64,000 nucleotides of DNA from the NCBI RefSeq assembly GCF_003945595.2, contig NW_024104620.1, positions 2,762,501 to 2,826,500 of the forward strand, given 5' to 3'. Of the stretch, positions 12,854-26,400 are shown in pieces; the stretch's first letter is position 1; each line of letters starts with the position of its first letter. The notes beneath the pieces are model-generated. The model made no database searches. It was not told the DNA's origin and worked only from the letters and a program-made list of their open reading frames with translations. Source of the stretch: Pipra filicauda. Taxonomy: Eukaryota; Chordata; Aves; Passeriformes; Pipridae. A program made the position numbers and the translations under genes.

Positions 12854-15440
12854 GTAATATAGTTTGGCCTCTGGATTGCTCCAGGCACTCCCAGAATGAT
12901 TACAAGCCAGTGTTTCTAATCCTAGGTTCTGTGAGAGCCAGGATGCTTATCAGCTTAGGTGATGCTCTGATTGCAAAAGAACAAAAAGAACCACCCTATC
13001 TGCACCTTTTAACCAGAAAGCACCTCTTAAAAGCATTACAGTTGCTGGTAAAAGTAAACATATCTGTTTTAATTCACTCTCACAGGTTTTTTTGAGTTCT
13101 GAAGTGGAATATACAATACTATCTCTTGCAATAATGGTAGAATGAAAGGCAAACAAAATACTTGAATACTTTTCTGCTGCAATTTTTACTACTGCAGAGG
13201 TTATGGTATCAGCAAATCATCTGAGTGTTATGGCCTCACCTGTAATTATGTCTTTAATTTTGTTTATTTCATAGAATGTATAACGCTAATAAAGGGATGT
13301 ACTGAGCAAAAATGTAAAACTTTAGAAAGAAGAGAAACCTTGAGATAATTTTGGTTTTATATTTCAGGCAATAGTAAGGTGGTTTAACTTGTGCAGAAAT
13401 GATAAAAAATAAAGCAGTAAATAAAATACTAAGTGGTGTATATTACTTACCAGGAGGTAAACTCTGAGATCATATAAACTTTCCTAATGTAAGAGGGATA
13501 AAATATTCCATAAAACTGAAAGCTCTCTCCTTTCAAACATGTAAGAAAACATAAAATTATACGTCTTCTCTCCCACCTTCTTCTCACACCATTAACCTCT
13601 GGAACTCAAGGTTTAAGTCACTGTTGGGATTCTAAAGAGTAAGGGTTTGTATGGATAGTAAGAGCATCCACCATCAAATGTATAGTGATGACTTCCTAAG
13701 ATGCTCATGCTTCATGGAATTAGCCAGGCACATACTGGAGTGAGTAAAACACACTCTATGCAACTTTGTTGTCCTTTCTAAGATGTCCTTGTGTCTCTCT
13801 TGCAAATGCTAGAGAGAAAAAAACTCCTGGGTTTTGACTGTGCCAAGGTGCATAATAATATTACAACATCTCCTGAAACATAACAAAAATGATTTTGACT
13901 CTTTGTTTTTGCATCCAAATGAATTAACAACATTGCAGAGGGTCCCTGAACCCCTACGAATATGAATAGTTTTGTATATCATGGAATTCAGGTCTTCTAC
14001 TCCAAAGATATTTCCTCCCAACTTCTTCCTCTATCTCTATTTCTCCCTGGAGCCAGGACGTTATCTTTGGAGGTGGGAGGAAAACCATAAATAAAGAGGT
14101 GATGAGATGTAGTTTTTGTTTGAGTGAGGTCTTGGCCCTGCACTGATCCAAACTCTTTGGCTTACATGTGGATGATTGGATCACTCACTACTCTTCAAAA
14201 TACATCCTGCTCTATTCCCTGCAAGTAATCCCATGTGAAATCATCCCCAGGTGAAATTATTGGCCATCTACCTGCTGGCTTTGCTGTCAAATATGTGTTG
14301 TGAGCAGGGGTCTGGGGAATGAACATCCTACAAATGTTTCTGAGAGGCAGTGCAGGGAGGAGGAGGACAGTTTGTTTTGTGGTTAAACAGAACTTGCTGT
14401 TGAACCATTTAAAGATGTCCCAGCTTTCCGAAGCTGTAATTTGTTGTGGTTCAATGAGATGTGATCTAGACACTGACACACACCAGGTCACGTCACCCTC
14501 AGAAATGTCATGTCAGTACTTGCAACATCTGAACGGAGAATAATTTGCTGATGTCATGTAATGAGTTATTGGGTCACTGGTGCATCATGAGGAGGCTGGT
14601 GTTATGGTGATATCAGCATTGCCTTTTCCTGACGGAGGGGGAAGAAGAACAGTAGAGGGAAGAAGAACAATGGCAGCAGTTGGGTTGCAGGTTTCCCCTC
14701 CATCCTCCTGCCAGCCCTGTGTGGCTCCTGCCCAACAGGAGCAGCTGCTGGAGTTCATGGAGCAGCTGCCTGCTGTGCACCAGGGAGGGGGCAGATGCAG
14801 GAATGTCTGCAGGAATGCATAAATCTCCCAGAGTGAGCACCCAGGGGCAGTCCTCTTCACTGGAGAGGGCTGCACATAATTTATTTTCATTCACGGTCTT
14901 TTCCTTTTGCGCTAGCAGGTAAGTAATCTTCCTCTCCTCAACTATGTCCTTAATTATAGTAGATGAAAGATTATTTACCACATTGCAACCTCTTTCAGAT
15001 CCATTAGTTTGCTCAACGTGCAGCTAACCAGGGCATTCCTTTCTTTTGACAGTGCTATTGCAAAAGGGTTTGCTAATACACAAAAGCATCAGTCTAATAA
15101 TGCTCAAAACACGGCATCTTCGCTAGCCATGTTTTAAAGGGTTGAGGAGGCATTGTAACAACATTCCTTGAATTTGCACAGTCCACCCCCCAGGATCATC
15201 AGAAGACTTTAATAAGAGTAATTGATACAATAATCTTGGAAAGCACTCTTGAAATGGGAGTATGTTAGGTTTATTAGCATAGAACAGAACTATATAATAG
15301 ATCAAGTCATTAACTGGAATATTGTTATAGACTGAAGAGAGAATATGATTTAAATTTAAAAAAAAATCCATTATTTTTTACTCTTACTATTATTTCAATA
15401 GTCAAATGTCTGTTATAAAATGTGCCTTGAAATATTTGAA
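12854..15440. other. Unique non-coding stretch
   Basis: No gene is supported. The patch at about 14560-14900 is GC-richer and open in several overlapping frames on both strands, which argues against a real coding region. No repeat family was recognised. Confidence 0.65.
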
Positions 15441-15460
15441 GATGGATTTAATAATCCATC
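15441..15460. repeat. Short inverted repeat
   Basis: Perfect 8-bp arms GATGGATT and AATCCATC flank TAAT. The right arm includes TAATCC, a motif bound by Otx/Pitx-type homeodomains, but one such site carries little weight. Confidence 0.5.
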
Positions 15461-15943
15461 CAAAGCAGACACCTTCAGCACCAATTATCTGGTTTTATGT
15501 ATTCCTTGCTCTTATCCAAGCCTTGATGGTTACCAAAAAAATATTTCATTCCCTTTTTCCATTTTAAAAGAAATGCTTTTCACATCATTCCCCAATGTGG
15601 GGCTTTTAAGTCAGTGACTATGGGAGTTCACATCACTCCATATGAAGCAACAAAAGATGGATATAGCGGACAAGGAGTACCCAGGCAGTGCACAGAGGCA
15701 AATGGACTATTTCAAAGGGCTGGGGCAGAGTGGAGGGAGAGGAAGAGGAGTGTGAGAGGGGTGTCGAGCACTTGGCCTTTTCAGGGTCAGGTCATAAGGT
15801 GAATAAAGGAGTGAGAAGGATGGTGGTTCCTTGGCTTTTGATTGTGCTGTGCCACACTGAAAACGGCAATTCCCATCCAAACTTGGCAATCGGATTGTTG
15901 AGGAGTTTTATCCCATTTATATTTTCAAGACAACCTCTTTCAG

Positions 15944-16262
15944 AGGTGACCTTGTTGCTCTCTACAATCACATAAAAGGAGGTTGCAGTGAGGTGGGGGT
16001 CAGGATCCTCTACCCTGTCTCAAGTGAAAGGATGAGAAAAAATGGCCTTAAGATGTGCCAGGGGAGGTTCAATATATAAAAATTTCAATGAAAGAGTGGT
16101 CAGGCCTTCAAATAAGTTGCCCAGGGAGGTGGTTGAGAGGCATCTGGATGTGGCACTTCAGGGTATTGTTTAGGGGTAATTATGATTGTGCTGGGCTCAT
16201 GTGGGACTGGATTATCTTGAAGGTCTCTTCCAAACTTGATGACTCTGTGATTCTGTATGTGT
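15944..16262 (+). mobile_element. CR1 LINE 3' fragment
   Basis: The segment runs from GAGGTGACCTTGTTGCTCTC through GGTTGCAGTGAGGTGGGGGT, GTGCCAGGGGAGGTTCA and AGTTGCCCAGGGAGGTGGTT to a terminal TTGATGACTCTGTGATTCTG. This is the order of blocks in the 3' end of avian CR1 elements. Only the tail is present, as expected from 5' truncation during CR1 retrotransposition, and no reverse transcriptase domain is left. Many substitutions show the copy is old. The 21-bp minisatellite lies immediately downstream. Subfamily not assigned. Confidence 0.88.
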
Positions 16263-16291
16263 TAAAAAAATGAAAACTGTTAAAAATGTTT

Positions 16292-16387
16292 AAAAAATCC
16301 TGTGAAAAATTAAAAACAAATCCTGTTACAAATTCAAAAAATCCTGCTACAAACTCAAAAAATCCTGCTACAAACTCAAAAAAATCC
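16292..16387 (+). repeat. 21-bp minisatellite next to CR1 tail
   Basis: Two identical 21-bp units (16336-16356 and 16357-16377, core AATCCTGCTACAAACTC after an A-run) are flanked by decayed versions (AATCCTGTTACAAATTC ending at 16335, and AATCCTGTG from 16297). Because 21 is a multiple of three, both strands stay open here (repeated NPATNSK-like or FFEFVAG-like peptides), which produces spurious open frames. The array begins about 30 bp after the CR1 3' end. Confidence 0.85.
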
Positions 16388-19300
16388 CTGGACTCAGCAA
16401 AAAGACCCACTCAGGTTATACCCTTTAAATTGACAAAAAGAAAGCTGAAACAATTTTTGCTGTCCTGGGAGCCTGTTCTCTGAGCAGGACTTCTTTCTGG
16501 TGCCCCCAGACATCTCATAAGATTATTCGGGAGATCACTCAGTTCTTTCCACAAAACCACCCATGAGGGCTTAGTTCTTCCCTCAGGAGAAGCTGTACAA
16601 GAGGTTTATCTGTTTCCCTTCCCAGCTGGGCTGCGGGAGCACTCCCCTGCGTTCCTCCACCCCACAGCAACCCCCTCCATCCCATATCCTTACTGTCAGC
16701 AGAGGTCTTGCTGCCTGGGAAAGGAGGTTGAGTCTCTCTGGGTTGGGTCTCTCACAGGCATCCTTAGAAAGAGAGCACATCCCTGCCGGTGTGTGACAAT
16801 GTGCTGCAATGCAAGGCACATCCTCAGGCTTTTCCCAATATCAGCACTGACTGTCCCTCATTACTTGTTGGCATTTTTTCCCTTTGCAATGCAGCATTTG
16901 CCTGAATAAATTAGAATATATTTTTTTCTTTTTAAACCTGGTAATAAGCACCTATTTTTCAACACCGCTTTTGATCTCGTATGTGGCAGCAGTTCAGGTT
17001 ACAGATTAGTTACTAGGGCAGTGAAATTAATAAAATCTCTGCTTTTTAGTCTCATAATAACAGGAATATGGCCAAAGGGAAAGTGGAGTTTGAATGGAAA
17101 AAAAGAACAGCATTCAGTTACAGGAACAGTTGTGTTATATATTCTTATATTGATTTGGAATTCACTGTTTCTTTAGTTCCCCACACACAGAATTCTCTGC
17201 CTGCTGTTACTCCAGGGTCTGGGATTTAACAAGCCTTTCAGATGAATGCTGCATTCCTACTTCTCACAAACACTATTTCAGACTTTGAAAACTCAGGGAT
17301 ATGTTATTGCAGTGTCTTACCTTCAGCTACATTTTTCAAGCTCTTCTTTGTAGCCATCACAACTGGTGGCAGAGCATTTAAAAACCACAACCTGAGACTC
17401 CAGAAGATGATTTCAGAGTGAGGAACAGTTTTCCATGCAAATTCTGGTGCATGGCATAGTCAGACTGTGCATTATTCTATTTAATATTTTTGTTTGCAGC
17501 TTGCTGAAGTCAGTAAGGAGACTTCAGGTGAATTCTGCAGATTGTGTCAGAGGCCTGTATATATTAGCTATCTGTATGAATGGCAAAACTCATGTTCATC
17601 CTAGATACCCTGATCATCTGCAGTGTTATTGACTCATTGGTAAAGATAAATCTAAGTCTATACTTAGTTCTTTTAACATCTTAATTGAAGAATTAAAAAA
17701 AAAAATCTATTTGAAGCAACAGCTGCTGTTAAAGCTCAAGGATAATTTTCAGCCAGAAAAAAAAATACCCTTGTGTTTTATTTGACTTCTGATTTTTTTT
17801 TCTTTTTTAAAATATATCTTCCTTTTCAAACACGTCTTCCCTTGATAATCCTCAGAGCACTACTGTTAGCTGACGTCCTGAATCAACATATCTGTCACTG
17901 ATTTTTTTTTTTCCACATGAAGCAAATAAATTAAAGATCAAAACAAGTACTGGAATAATACAACACATTTCTTCACATGAGGGAGTGACCTCGTTTGCCA
18001 CTGTGCTTTACAGGAGAGATGTGCCAGCAATGCTAATAAAGTGCTATCAATTCATGTGCTTTCTCGGTTAAATACTGTTGACTTTGAGAAGTGACATGTC
18101 CTAAATTGTGTAGTTCTGTGTGATGCACGACACACAGACACACAAAACCCCGTGTGATGTAGTGCCTTGCCTGCTCAATACAGCATTGACTCAGGAGCGG
18201 GATGGAGCTGTGACTCTGTGCTGAGTGATGCTTCAGCTTGCTCCAGAACTCAGTTCCTACTGCAGAAATGCAAGGATTGAAAATACTCTATTGTGGTTCA
18301 TGAAAAGAAAGCTCCTGCCCATCATCGGTCCTGCAAAACGTACAGGAACATGAGTTTGACATGTGAACTCCTTGCAGGGGAGCAGAGGCAGATGACAGGG
18401 TGGGTTTTGGTGGGAGTTGGAAGATTTGGGCTCCTGGATGGTAGTCCACACTAGATTGATTGTCTTTGCTCCTGCCAGTGACTGCTAAATTGGAGTTAAC
18501 CTGGACACCTCTTCTTTCCTGAAATTCTAATTTAGCTTTTCTGCGCAAATGCCCATTTAGTATCAATATCTCGCTCCCACCTTTGTAAAGTAAAATAATA
18601 ATATTCTCCTGCCTGAGATGGTGTAATAAAGTTTAATACATTAAAGATAGTGAGGTACTAGTTGCTATAGTAATGTACTATTTAAATAACTAAGGAAAAA
18701 AAACCTCAGAAGGCTTTCAACAAACACAGTTTATCGAGGGCTACTTGTTCTGCATGAAACATCCTTGGGATGGTGAACACTGGTGGAAAGTCTCCACTAG
18801 TGTGTTCAGGAAAGGAGCTGGTAAGGGCAATGTGGAGAGTGATGGTAACCAGTGCTGAGCATGGAGAGGGCTTTCCCATCCTGCCCATATCCAGGCTTAG
18901 CTGTCTGCTGGAAAAGTGATGGCTGAGATGGGTGAACTGTTCACCTGATACCCTCAGCCCGAGAGAGGTTCCTCTGACCACCCTTCACAGACCCACAGGG
19001 GTTCATGGTTTGTTTTAGGAAGGGCCAGCAGCCAGTTCAAGCTCCTGTGAAGCAGCCAACTGTTTGCTCATTTGCACAGACACAGAAACCTGGAGTGCAG
19101 CTCCCTTCCCAGTTGGAAGCAATTAAACTCTCTGCTGCTACATTAAACTGCCTTTGGAAAATACCTCTTGTCCTGGGATCAGAAACCCACCAGCAGCTTG
19201 CAGTGCACTGGTTAAGGAAATACACTGAGGGGCTGGAAATGTGGCCTTGAACTTTCCCTGGCAGAAGGTGAAATTAAATATATATTCTCCATTTCTTGGG

Positions 19301-20558
19301 CAAACACAGTAAGAAATAGCAAGTGTATATAACACATAAGCACCACTACCAATCATGCTCTCAAGGGCCAAGTTTTAAAAATAAAGTGACTTCATCTGTA
19401 TTCTTCACATGTTTGTTGGCTGTGATCTCTGAGCAGCTATTAGATCAAATTCCTCAAGAGATTTAGGGGGAAAAAAAAGGCTGATTTCTGAATCCTGATC
19501 AGCCTGATGGGTGAAGGAGGCATCACCTTGCTGAGAGAGGAGAAGCTGTGGACAGCAGAGGAGGACAAACCTGACGTGTCCAGGGGGGTACCTCACAGCC
19601 AGAAGGACATTTTGAGAAAAATGTTTGACTTAGATGCTTCAGTTTGATCTCAGTCACCCTTTAGGCACCTGCATCATTTTTTAGGTCTTGTCCACAATCA
19701 CACTGAATAATTTCCTAAGTCAGGAAGACAAAAATTAGAAGCCTACCCCATTCTGTAAAGATGCTTCTCGGTTAGAAAAGCAAAGATAATTATTTTCATT
19801 CTGTTTCTGATCATGATACAGAAACCATGAATATAATAAACAAAATTATGGGTCTTCATGAACGTTTTAAAAGTTGCATATTTTCTGACTTGACTTTGAA
19901 AAAGAAAGATTGTTTTTTAAATTTTATATAATTAAGTGCTCTATTCCTTTATAAAAATTTGTTTGGATTAAAAGACATGGATAGAAATGGAAAATATGGG
20001 TAATAGGTCAAATGCAAAATGTACAACTTGCAAATCAAACCTTAAAGCAAGTGAATCTCTGGTGAAATCAATAGCAGCTGAGATGGCTGACTGAGCAGAA
20101 GGTGGGAAAAATAATAGTTTGTTGCTTCTCTGCAGCAAATATAAGTCAAGTCAGCCCACCATGACCTCAGTGTATAGCAGATTTTATGTTTAAATGGCTT
20201 ATTTTACGTATGGGCAATGGTCTTCTTACCTTGGGACACCAACATGCATCAAATTCATAACAGCTTTACTGGTGGAAGAAAAAAAAATTCAGTGTAATCA
20301 GATGGGACATTTTTATTTTTTAAACAGAATGTTTAATTGGAAAATTCTGACTCACTGTAATTGAACAAAGGTTTCATGGGAAAGTACCAGTTTTGAGAAA
20401 ACTTTTGCCTCAAATGTTTTACAAATTGAGAGTGAAAATTCTGATTCTGGTAATATAAAGAGAAATCTGCATCTAGAAATAAGTGTTTTAGTCTGATCAA
20501 ATTAGCTAAACACAAGCTTCCCCAAATATCATATGTGCATGTATCCCCACTGAGGTGG
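16388..20558. other. Unique non-coding stretch
   Basis: No gene is supported. Poly-T and T-rich runs are frequent (16920-16935, 17790-17812, 17903-17912). The piece at about 17990-18110 has the look of conserved non-coding DNA (mixed composition with AT-rich motifs such as CAATGCTAATAAAGTGC), but that is only an impression. Open frames are 92 codons or shorter, with no known match. Confidence 0.6.
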
Positions 20559-20606
20559 AGAATCATGGAGTCATTAAGGTTGGAAAAGATCTCCAAGATT
20601 CCCTTT
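20559..20606 (-). mobile_element. Short CR1-type 3' fragment, inverted
   Basis: AGAATCATGGAGTCATTAAG followed by GTTGGAAAAGATCTCCAAGA is the reverse complement of a CR1-type 3' terminus, common in passerine genomes. Only about 50 bp can be recognised. Some avian LTR elements share this tail, so the source family is uncertain. Confidence 0.6.
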
Positions 20607-23264
20607 CCAAAACAGCATTTAGACAAGGAGGAACCACAATGATAAAGACTCTCTGAGCAAATTGTCCTGGTCCCTACCTGGGAATAGGATCGTGCCACTG
20701 TTTTGAGTCAAGTAGTTAATCAGCCTCTTTTCCTCACCCTGACACCTCTACTTGTTCAAAAACTATTTATTTATCTGTGGAAAGTGGCCTTGGCCAGGAG
20801 AAGGTCAGCAGAGGAACATATAATAGGCTGACAGGAGGACCCCCAGCCTAAAGTCCCTGAAGCAGACGTGGGGAGAGCTGAGCTTGGCTCAGGCACAGCT
20901 TAGGTGAACACCTCCAACAGTGAGTTTTCATAATTGTGCTTTATGGTGAAAATTTCTGAAACCTCTTGGTTCTCCCTCACCTCCGAATAGGACTTTCGTA
21001 ATCTGAAAATGTTTTATGGGATGAGGAAATTGCTTCCTGTCTTGGGCTACTTTTCAAATTGGACCCAGAATACCATTATTGAATAGTTTTCAGGTTGTCC
21101 TGGCTGGTAAGTGCAGTGACTCCATCATGATGAAGCTTTTAGACCTTTTAAAAAAAATGTTTGGCAGTAATTGCCTGAATTAACTGAATGGAACTTCAGG
21201 CCTTGTATACTCCTATATTCAGTGAACTGTAGGACCTTTTTTTCTGCATTCTGCAGGTATTAATTAGTTAGGAAAAAAACATTAGCACTTTATTCACATT
21301 CTCAAATATCTGCTCATGCAAACCAATATCTGCTCACACAAATCAACATATTGATCTCCTTTTAGCATTTCAAATCAGCAGTTAACAAAACATCTTTAAT
21401 TATTTTACAGTCCCTCATGTCAAGCAAGTGTTCTCCTTGTCTCAGAGGGAAGCGTTTGAAACATCATGGGGTAAAATTAAATTATTTGACCGAGACCACA
21501 GAGAGGCACTTTCAAAGCCCAAATCATAAAGCAGTAGACCTTACTTAAATCACCTCCACAGAGGTTTAAGCTAAAGTGTTGTGCTTGTCATTGTAAAAAA
21601 AGGCCCAAACTATGTACAAAGTCAGCTGCAGTCACTCGGCTAATAAGTGTAATCTGTTAAACTGCTCTACCTCAGTCTGGTTTGATTATGTGCCCAGCAG
21701 TGGTGGCTCTAATGCTTTTTAGCTGGGGGGGTGGTTCTCAGCAAAATAACCTCCAGTGAACGTGTGTGAGGAGGAGAAGTTTGAGAGAACAGGATTGTAC
21801 TAACAAAACCATGGTAAATGAATAATTTTCAAGACATTTTGAGCAAGAGAAGAAAATCTTAGTTATATTTGGGAAAATAGAAGACATTTACCCTTGCAAC
21901 TTCCTCTTCTGCAGCAGTTTTTGGGGGCAGCTGCAGTTGGCACAAGCCCATCTCTGCAAGGTTGGGGCAGCCCATGAAATCCCCTCCGAGAGTGGTGCTT
22001 GGTGCATGAAGGCCCCAGAACCCACTAATGCACTCACAGATCTTGTTTTGCAACAACACTTCAACATAAAAATGCAAGTTCAAAATTGCACAATTATTTT
22101 GTAAATGTGGCCACACAAATAAAAGCAGGATGTGGAGGGGAGGATCCAACTCTCTCCCAGGTAAGAGCTCAGGCTGGTGCACCTGAGTTCAACACCCACC
22201 TCACTAATTCCTGCTCTCAGAAATCCCATCAAGCTCGGTTTTTTCATGAAAAAAGGAACGAGGAGGGAGACAGGGGGAGAGAGCAGGAGACATAAGAATG
22301 TTTGTGTCTGCCCCACTTTTGTCAGGGGTGAAGTGACTCATTGCTGATAGTCTCAGAAAATTAAGGTGGGAAAGGTCGTATTTTTCCAAATTTCAGAAGT
22401 GTCTGAGACCTCATTTTAGGTGCAATTGGCAACTTTGAGCCATAGAAATCACTATATATAGAAAAAGATGGATTTTTTTTTTTTTTTTAAATTGGCCCTT
22501 ATAGGTCCATGTGTCAAAGGCAGGAAATTGCAACTACTAGTTCTTGGGCTTGGTGGGCAGCTCTGTGAATGGGTGTTTGTCTGGCTATAAACTGAGAAAA
22601 ACCCTAAAGATCTTCAGGATTTAATTATATATCGTTCTTATGCAAAATGCGTAAGTATTCAGAATATATGAAATTCCTCATTATTTTGGGTGGTGCATGT
22701 CTGTTTTTGAAAGGTACTCAGAAAGACATGGGAAATACACATCTACTGTCATCCCTCAAGCCTCCCACCTACAAGGAGAGGAAGAAAAGAGCTGGCATGA
22801 TAACACAAAAGAGAGTAGTTTGGGTACTTTTATGATATAAATGCAAACTTCTTCCTTCTGGAATATTGTGGATCAATTTTATGCTGAATTTAAATATCTG
22901 CAGAATCATAGGTTTAATCTAGATAATGTATTTTGTAAGTTTTCCTGATTTAATTTCCTGGCATTCTTTCTCTGTTGTGCACTGTAGGCTTTGTTACATC
23001 CAGCCCCTAGATAATAGATAAAAATAATTTTATAATGAAATGTGAATTAACACTAATTCAATTTGGTGGGGTTTGGAGATGACAACTATTGATATATAGA
23101 TTTCCTTGTTCCACAGAAATATACAGTCAATAGCACTGAAATTGGGATTGATCAAATGAATTGTCTTATTCGTGTATGTATCTCCTTTTACAATTCCTAA
23201 TTTTCCAAAAGATTCATAAATTTTAAGGATAACAGTTGTCACCATAACTTAGACTCAGTCTACA
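20607..23264. other. Unique non-coding stretch with small repeats
   Basis: No gene is supported. A 20-bp imperfect tandem duplication lies at 21305-21344 (AATATCTGCTCATGCAAACC followed by AATATCTGCTCACACAAATC). A T16 run is at 22473-22488. The patch 21860-22300 is GC-richer and open in several overlapping frames on both strands, so I do not call a gene. Confidence 0.65.
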
Positions 23265-23440
23265 TGTTGCCCAGAGAAATTGTGGCTACCCCATCCCTGG
23301 AAGTGTTCAAGGCCAGGTTGGACAGGGCTCAGAACAACCTGGTCCAGTGGAAGGTGTCCCTGCCCATGGCAGGGGGGTTGGAACAAGATGATCTTTTAGT
23401 TCCATTCCAACCCAAACCATTGTGTGATTCTGTGATTCCA
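23265..23440 (+). mobile_element. CR1 LINE 3' fragment
   Basis: The segment runs from TTGCCCAGAGAAATTGTGGC through CCATCCCTGGAAGTGTTCAA, GGCCAGGTTGGACAGGGC and AAGGTGTCCCTGCCCATGGC to CATTGTGTGATTCTGTGATT. These are the standard blocks of the avian CR1 3' end, in order. The copy is strongly 5'-truncated and non-coding. It is alignable along its length with the copy at 29.2-29.5 kb and with the inverted copy at 43.2 kb, so all three come from related CR1 subfamilies. Confidence 0.95.
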
Positions 23441-26400
23441 TAATTATACATGATTGTGGTTGCAATTATAGTCAGCAACTTAGTTCAGGACTTATCATGG
23501 TTTCCAATTAACACCGGGAGACATCTGAGGAAACACAAGGTAAATAGGGAACTGCAACTTTTGGTAGGTGATTTTGTGAATAGCTTTATCAGTTTTGGTA
23601 TCATTAACACTGGAAAAGAAATGTAATTTTTAGGATAGTGGGCACATGAAAGCAAAATTTGCAAAAGAAGGAAAAAGAATTCAGGTCTAATTAACCAGTT
23701 GTCATAATGAATTGTATGGTACATTCAGACTTTAAAAGGGTTCAGAGCCATTTAAAGAATGCATTTATCTATGAAGAAAAAACAGAGTTAAATCAAACTG
23801 CATCAGCTGCAACAGTAGATTATGAATAAAAGATCATATATGCCGTTTATGGTATCTTCAAACAGGAGTACCAAAATGTGTTTCTATAATGGCAGAATGC
23901 TATATTTCAAATTCAGGATCCTTTCCAAGGTCCTCTAAAGTCAGATTTAAAATAATTACTCTAGAATCTGACTATTCCTTTAGTCACTGAGGTAAAAAGC
24001 AATAAGGAAAAGAAAAATATATTAGCACTTAATGCCCTAGTTAAGAACAACAACATGCAAAGCAAGAGAAATATGTTATGATCAAGGGAACTGAAACATA
24101 AGAAAACTCTGCCTCCAACATCTCCTGGGATGGCAAATGCAGGAGGTAGAGGAAGAAGAGAAAACCCCACCTGGTTTATTTGATTTTTTTTCAGTGGAGC
24201 CCAAATAACTTTTACAGCACAGTACCACAACAAAAATCTTTAATTTTCAGAGCTCCATATGGTGAGAGACTCCAGAAAAGGAGAAGCTTTCCACTCCCAT
24301 CAGCAATCTATGTGCACAGTGTTATTTACCTGAACCTTCACCCTCAGATAACTTTGGCAATTACTTGGAAGTCACTAAAAATGTAAGTAAACTCCAAATT
24401 GATTGAATGATGACATTAAAGGCATCTGTGAAATGATTGATTGTGTCCAATCAATGCTCCGTGTCGTGTTCCGCTCCTGAGGTGCAGTGATGTGCTGTCA
24501 GCAGCAGTGCTGTCCTGGCTCAGTGATTTCTGGCTGGATGTCCCTCTTGGCTTGCCCTTTTTGACTGATGAGAGTTGGGGAATGGCTACTGGGAAAAGGA
24601 TGGACGATGAGCTGAACTCAGCTCCCCATACCTGCTGTGGCTCGTCATTCAGCGGTGAGCTGCAGATGTTCCAACATCTGGCCCGGGAGTGGGGATGTCC
24701 AGCAGAGCTGACTCTGGGCAGAAAGTCTGTGCAAGTGATATTCCCCACTTGGCCCTTCTCTTCCTTTTTCCCAAAGGATGGGACCAGAGAGCTAAGTGGC
24801 TTTTGAATAGGAGGCAGTTCTGCTGCCGGATTCCCAGTATAAGGTTGGAAAAGAGGAGGAACGTGGGGCTCACATACGCTTTTTCTCCCTAAAGATACAC
24901 TTTTTCGTGCCTCTCGTCATCCAAATAATTTCCATTTTTTGGATGATTTCCCAAAGTTGTCACGACAGAGGAAAAGCTTGAAGGGGGTTTAAATTCGGAG
25001 ATTTTTTTTTTATTGCCAGATCAATACAGGGTTGTCATTCAGTGTGTAAGGGGAAAAGTGCAAGTATGAGACATTCATGAAGGCACTGGGCAGGCAGATA
25101 ATAGTTGAGAGGATAGGTAACAGGATAAGAAGGATTTAATCTTGTAACAGATGTGCCCATCTTTTTATTTACAATGGGCTATAACCCAAAATGTAAGAAA
25201 TCTGCCAAATTTACAACTAAGAATAAGGCTTTAGGTAATTTCACCTTAAATGGCAAAGAGAAAGGTAAAGTGGTTATTCCAACACTTGTGGGTTTTTTTT
25301 CTTGTTTTTTTTTCCCCTTCATGTAAATTAATAACAGCCCAGGATGGATATCCATGTTCAGTTCTGTATAGGGACGATTCACTTGAGGTCTTGCTGCAAT
25401 CTGGTCACCTCAGCTGCTGAGAGGAGGCTGTTATTACCCCATCACAGATGATCCTCCATGCTCCTGATGTTCACAGCCTGTGTTATGATGGAGAGGTGTT
25501 TACACCATATAATCACTGGTGGCCAGCCTTGCAGAAAGGGAAAAGGCAAGAATTTCATAGCTAAAATTACTTTCTCTCTCTCTTTGAAATGGATCCCATC
25601 AAATCAATGTTGTGATGGGTAGAAGAGTGTGGGTGGCCTTTCAGTGTCACTGAGCAAATTATTGCTATTCTTTGTGGCAAAATGACAATGCCATTTCCAG
25701 AGATCTCAGTCAAGGCAACATCGTTCCCAGACACTGAATCCTAATTGTTAGATTTCTTTATTTTATTTTGAGGCAATGTGATGACAGTGAATAGATGAGA
25801 GACAAAATATGGTAATTTCATTAGTTAAAAATGTACATTAGAACTGTAACATTTCCGTAAGCAGGGAAAAAAATATATTAGGCATTTGTCAGACTACCAC
25901 GATCTCTTACGAGCTGGCTGCAGGAAAAGACCATCTACTTCATCCTACTCTCAGTGGATGAAAAGGAACAGTCTGCAGAGCTGGTGCTGGGCACAGAATT
26001 CCAGCTGTAAGTGCAACCCTCCTGGATTTATGCACACACAGTGGCTGTATCTGCACCAGCCTGCAGTGATGGCCAGGAACAGATCCTTGTAGTGGAGTAG
26101 ATTGACCTCTGTGGAGGGAGAGGGTTTGATGCACAACAAGGCTGGACCAGAGTCGGTTGACTCTTCCTGCTGCCAGAGCCTCCCCGTCCAGCCCTGGCCA
26201 GGCAGTGCATCCAGAGTCCCAAAGCTGCTCACTCATTTTGGGTCCTGCTTGAATATGCCGCTGGAGACACTCTTGAGACCAATTTTTAGATTAGCTGAAT
26301 ACTTACTCACTGAAGCTGATTTTGAGTAGAGGCTGATTATAGTAATTTTGACATCTCTGAACAAGTTTTGGATGCCTCTGATGAGCGAATACCCCTCCGT

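Noticed and set aside
12457..12888. Minus-strand open frame of 143 codons as a protein gene
   Set aside because: It starts at a GTG, the second half is not protein-like, and the best upstream splice acceptor leads into an in-frame TAG. Only the exon-like signals are kept as a weak finding.
16286..16483. Frame encoding NPATNSK-like peptide repeats
   Set aside because: It is a by-product of a 21-bp minisatellite whose unit length is a multiple of three.
24416..24873. GC-richer patch with open frames of 110-121 codons on both strands
   Set aside because: Mutually overlapping frames, no family resemblance and no clear exon boundaries.
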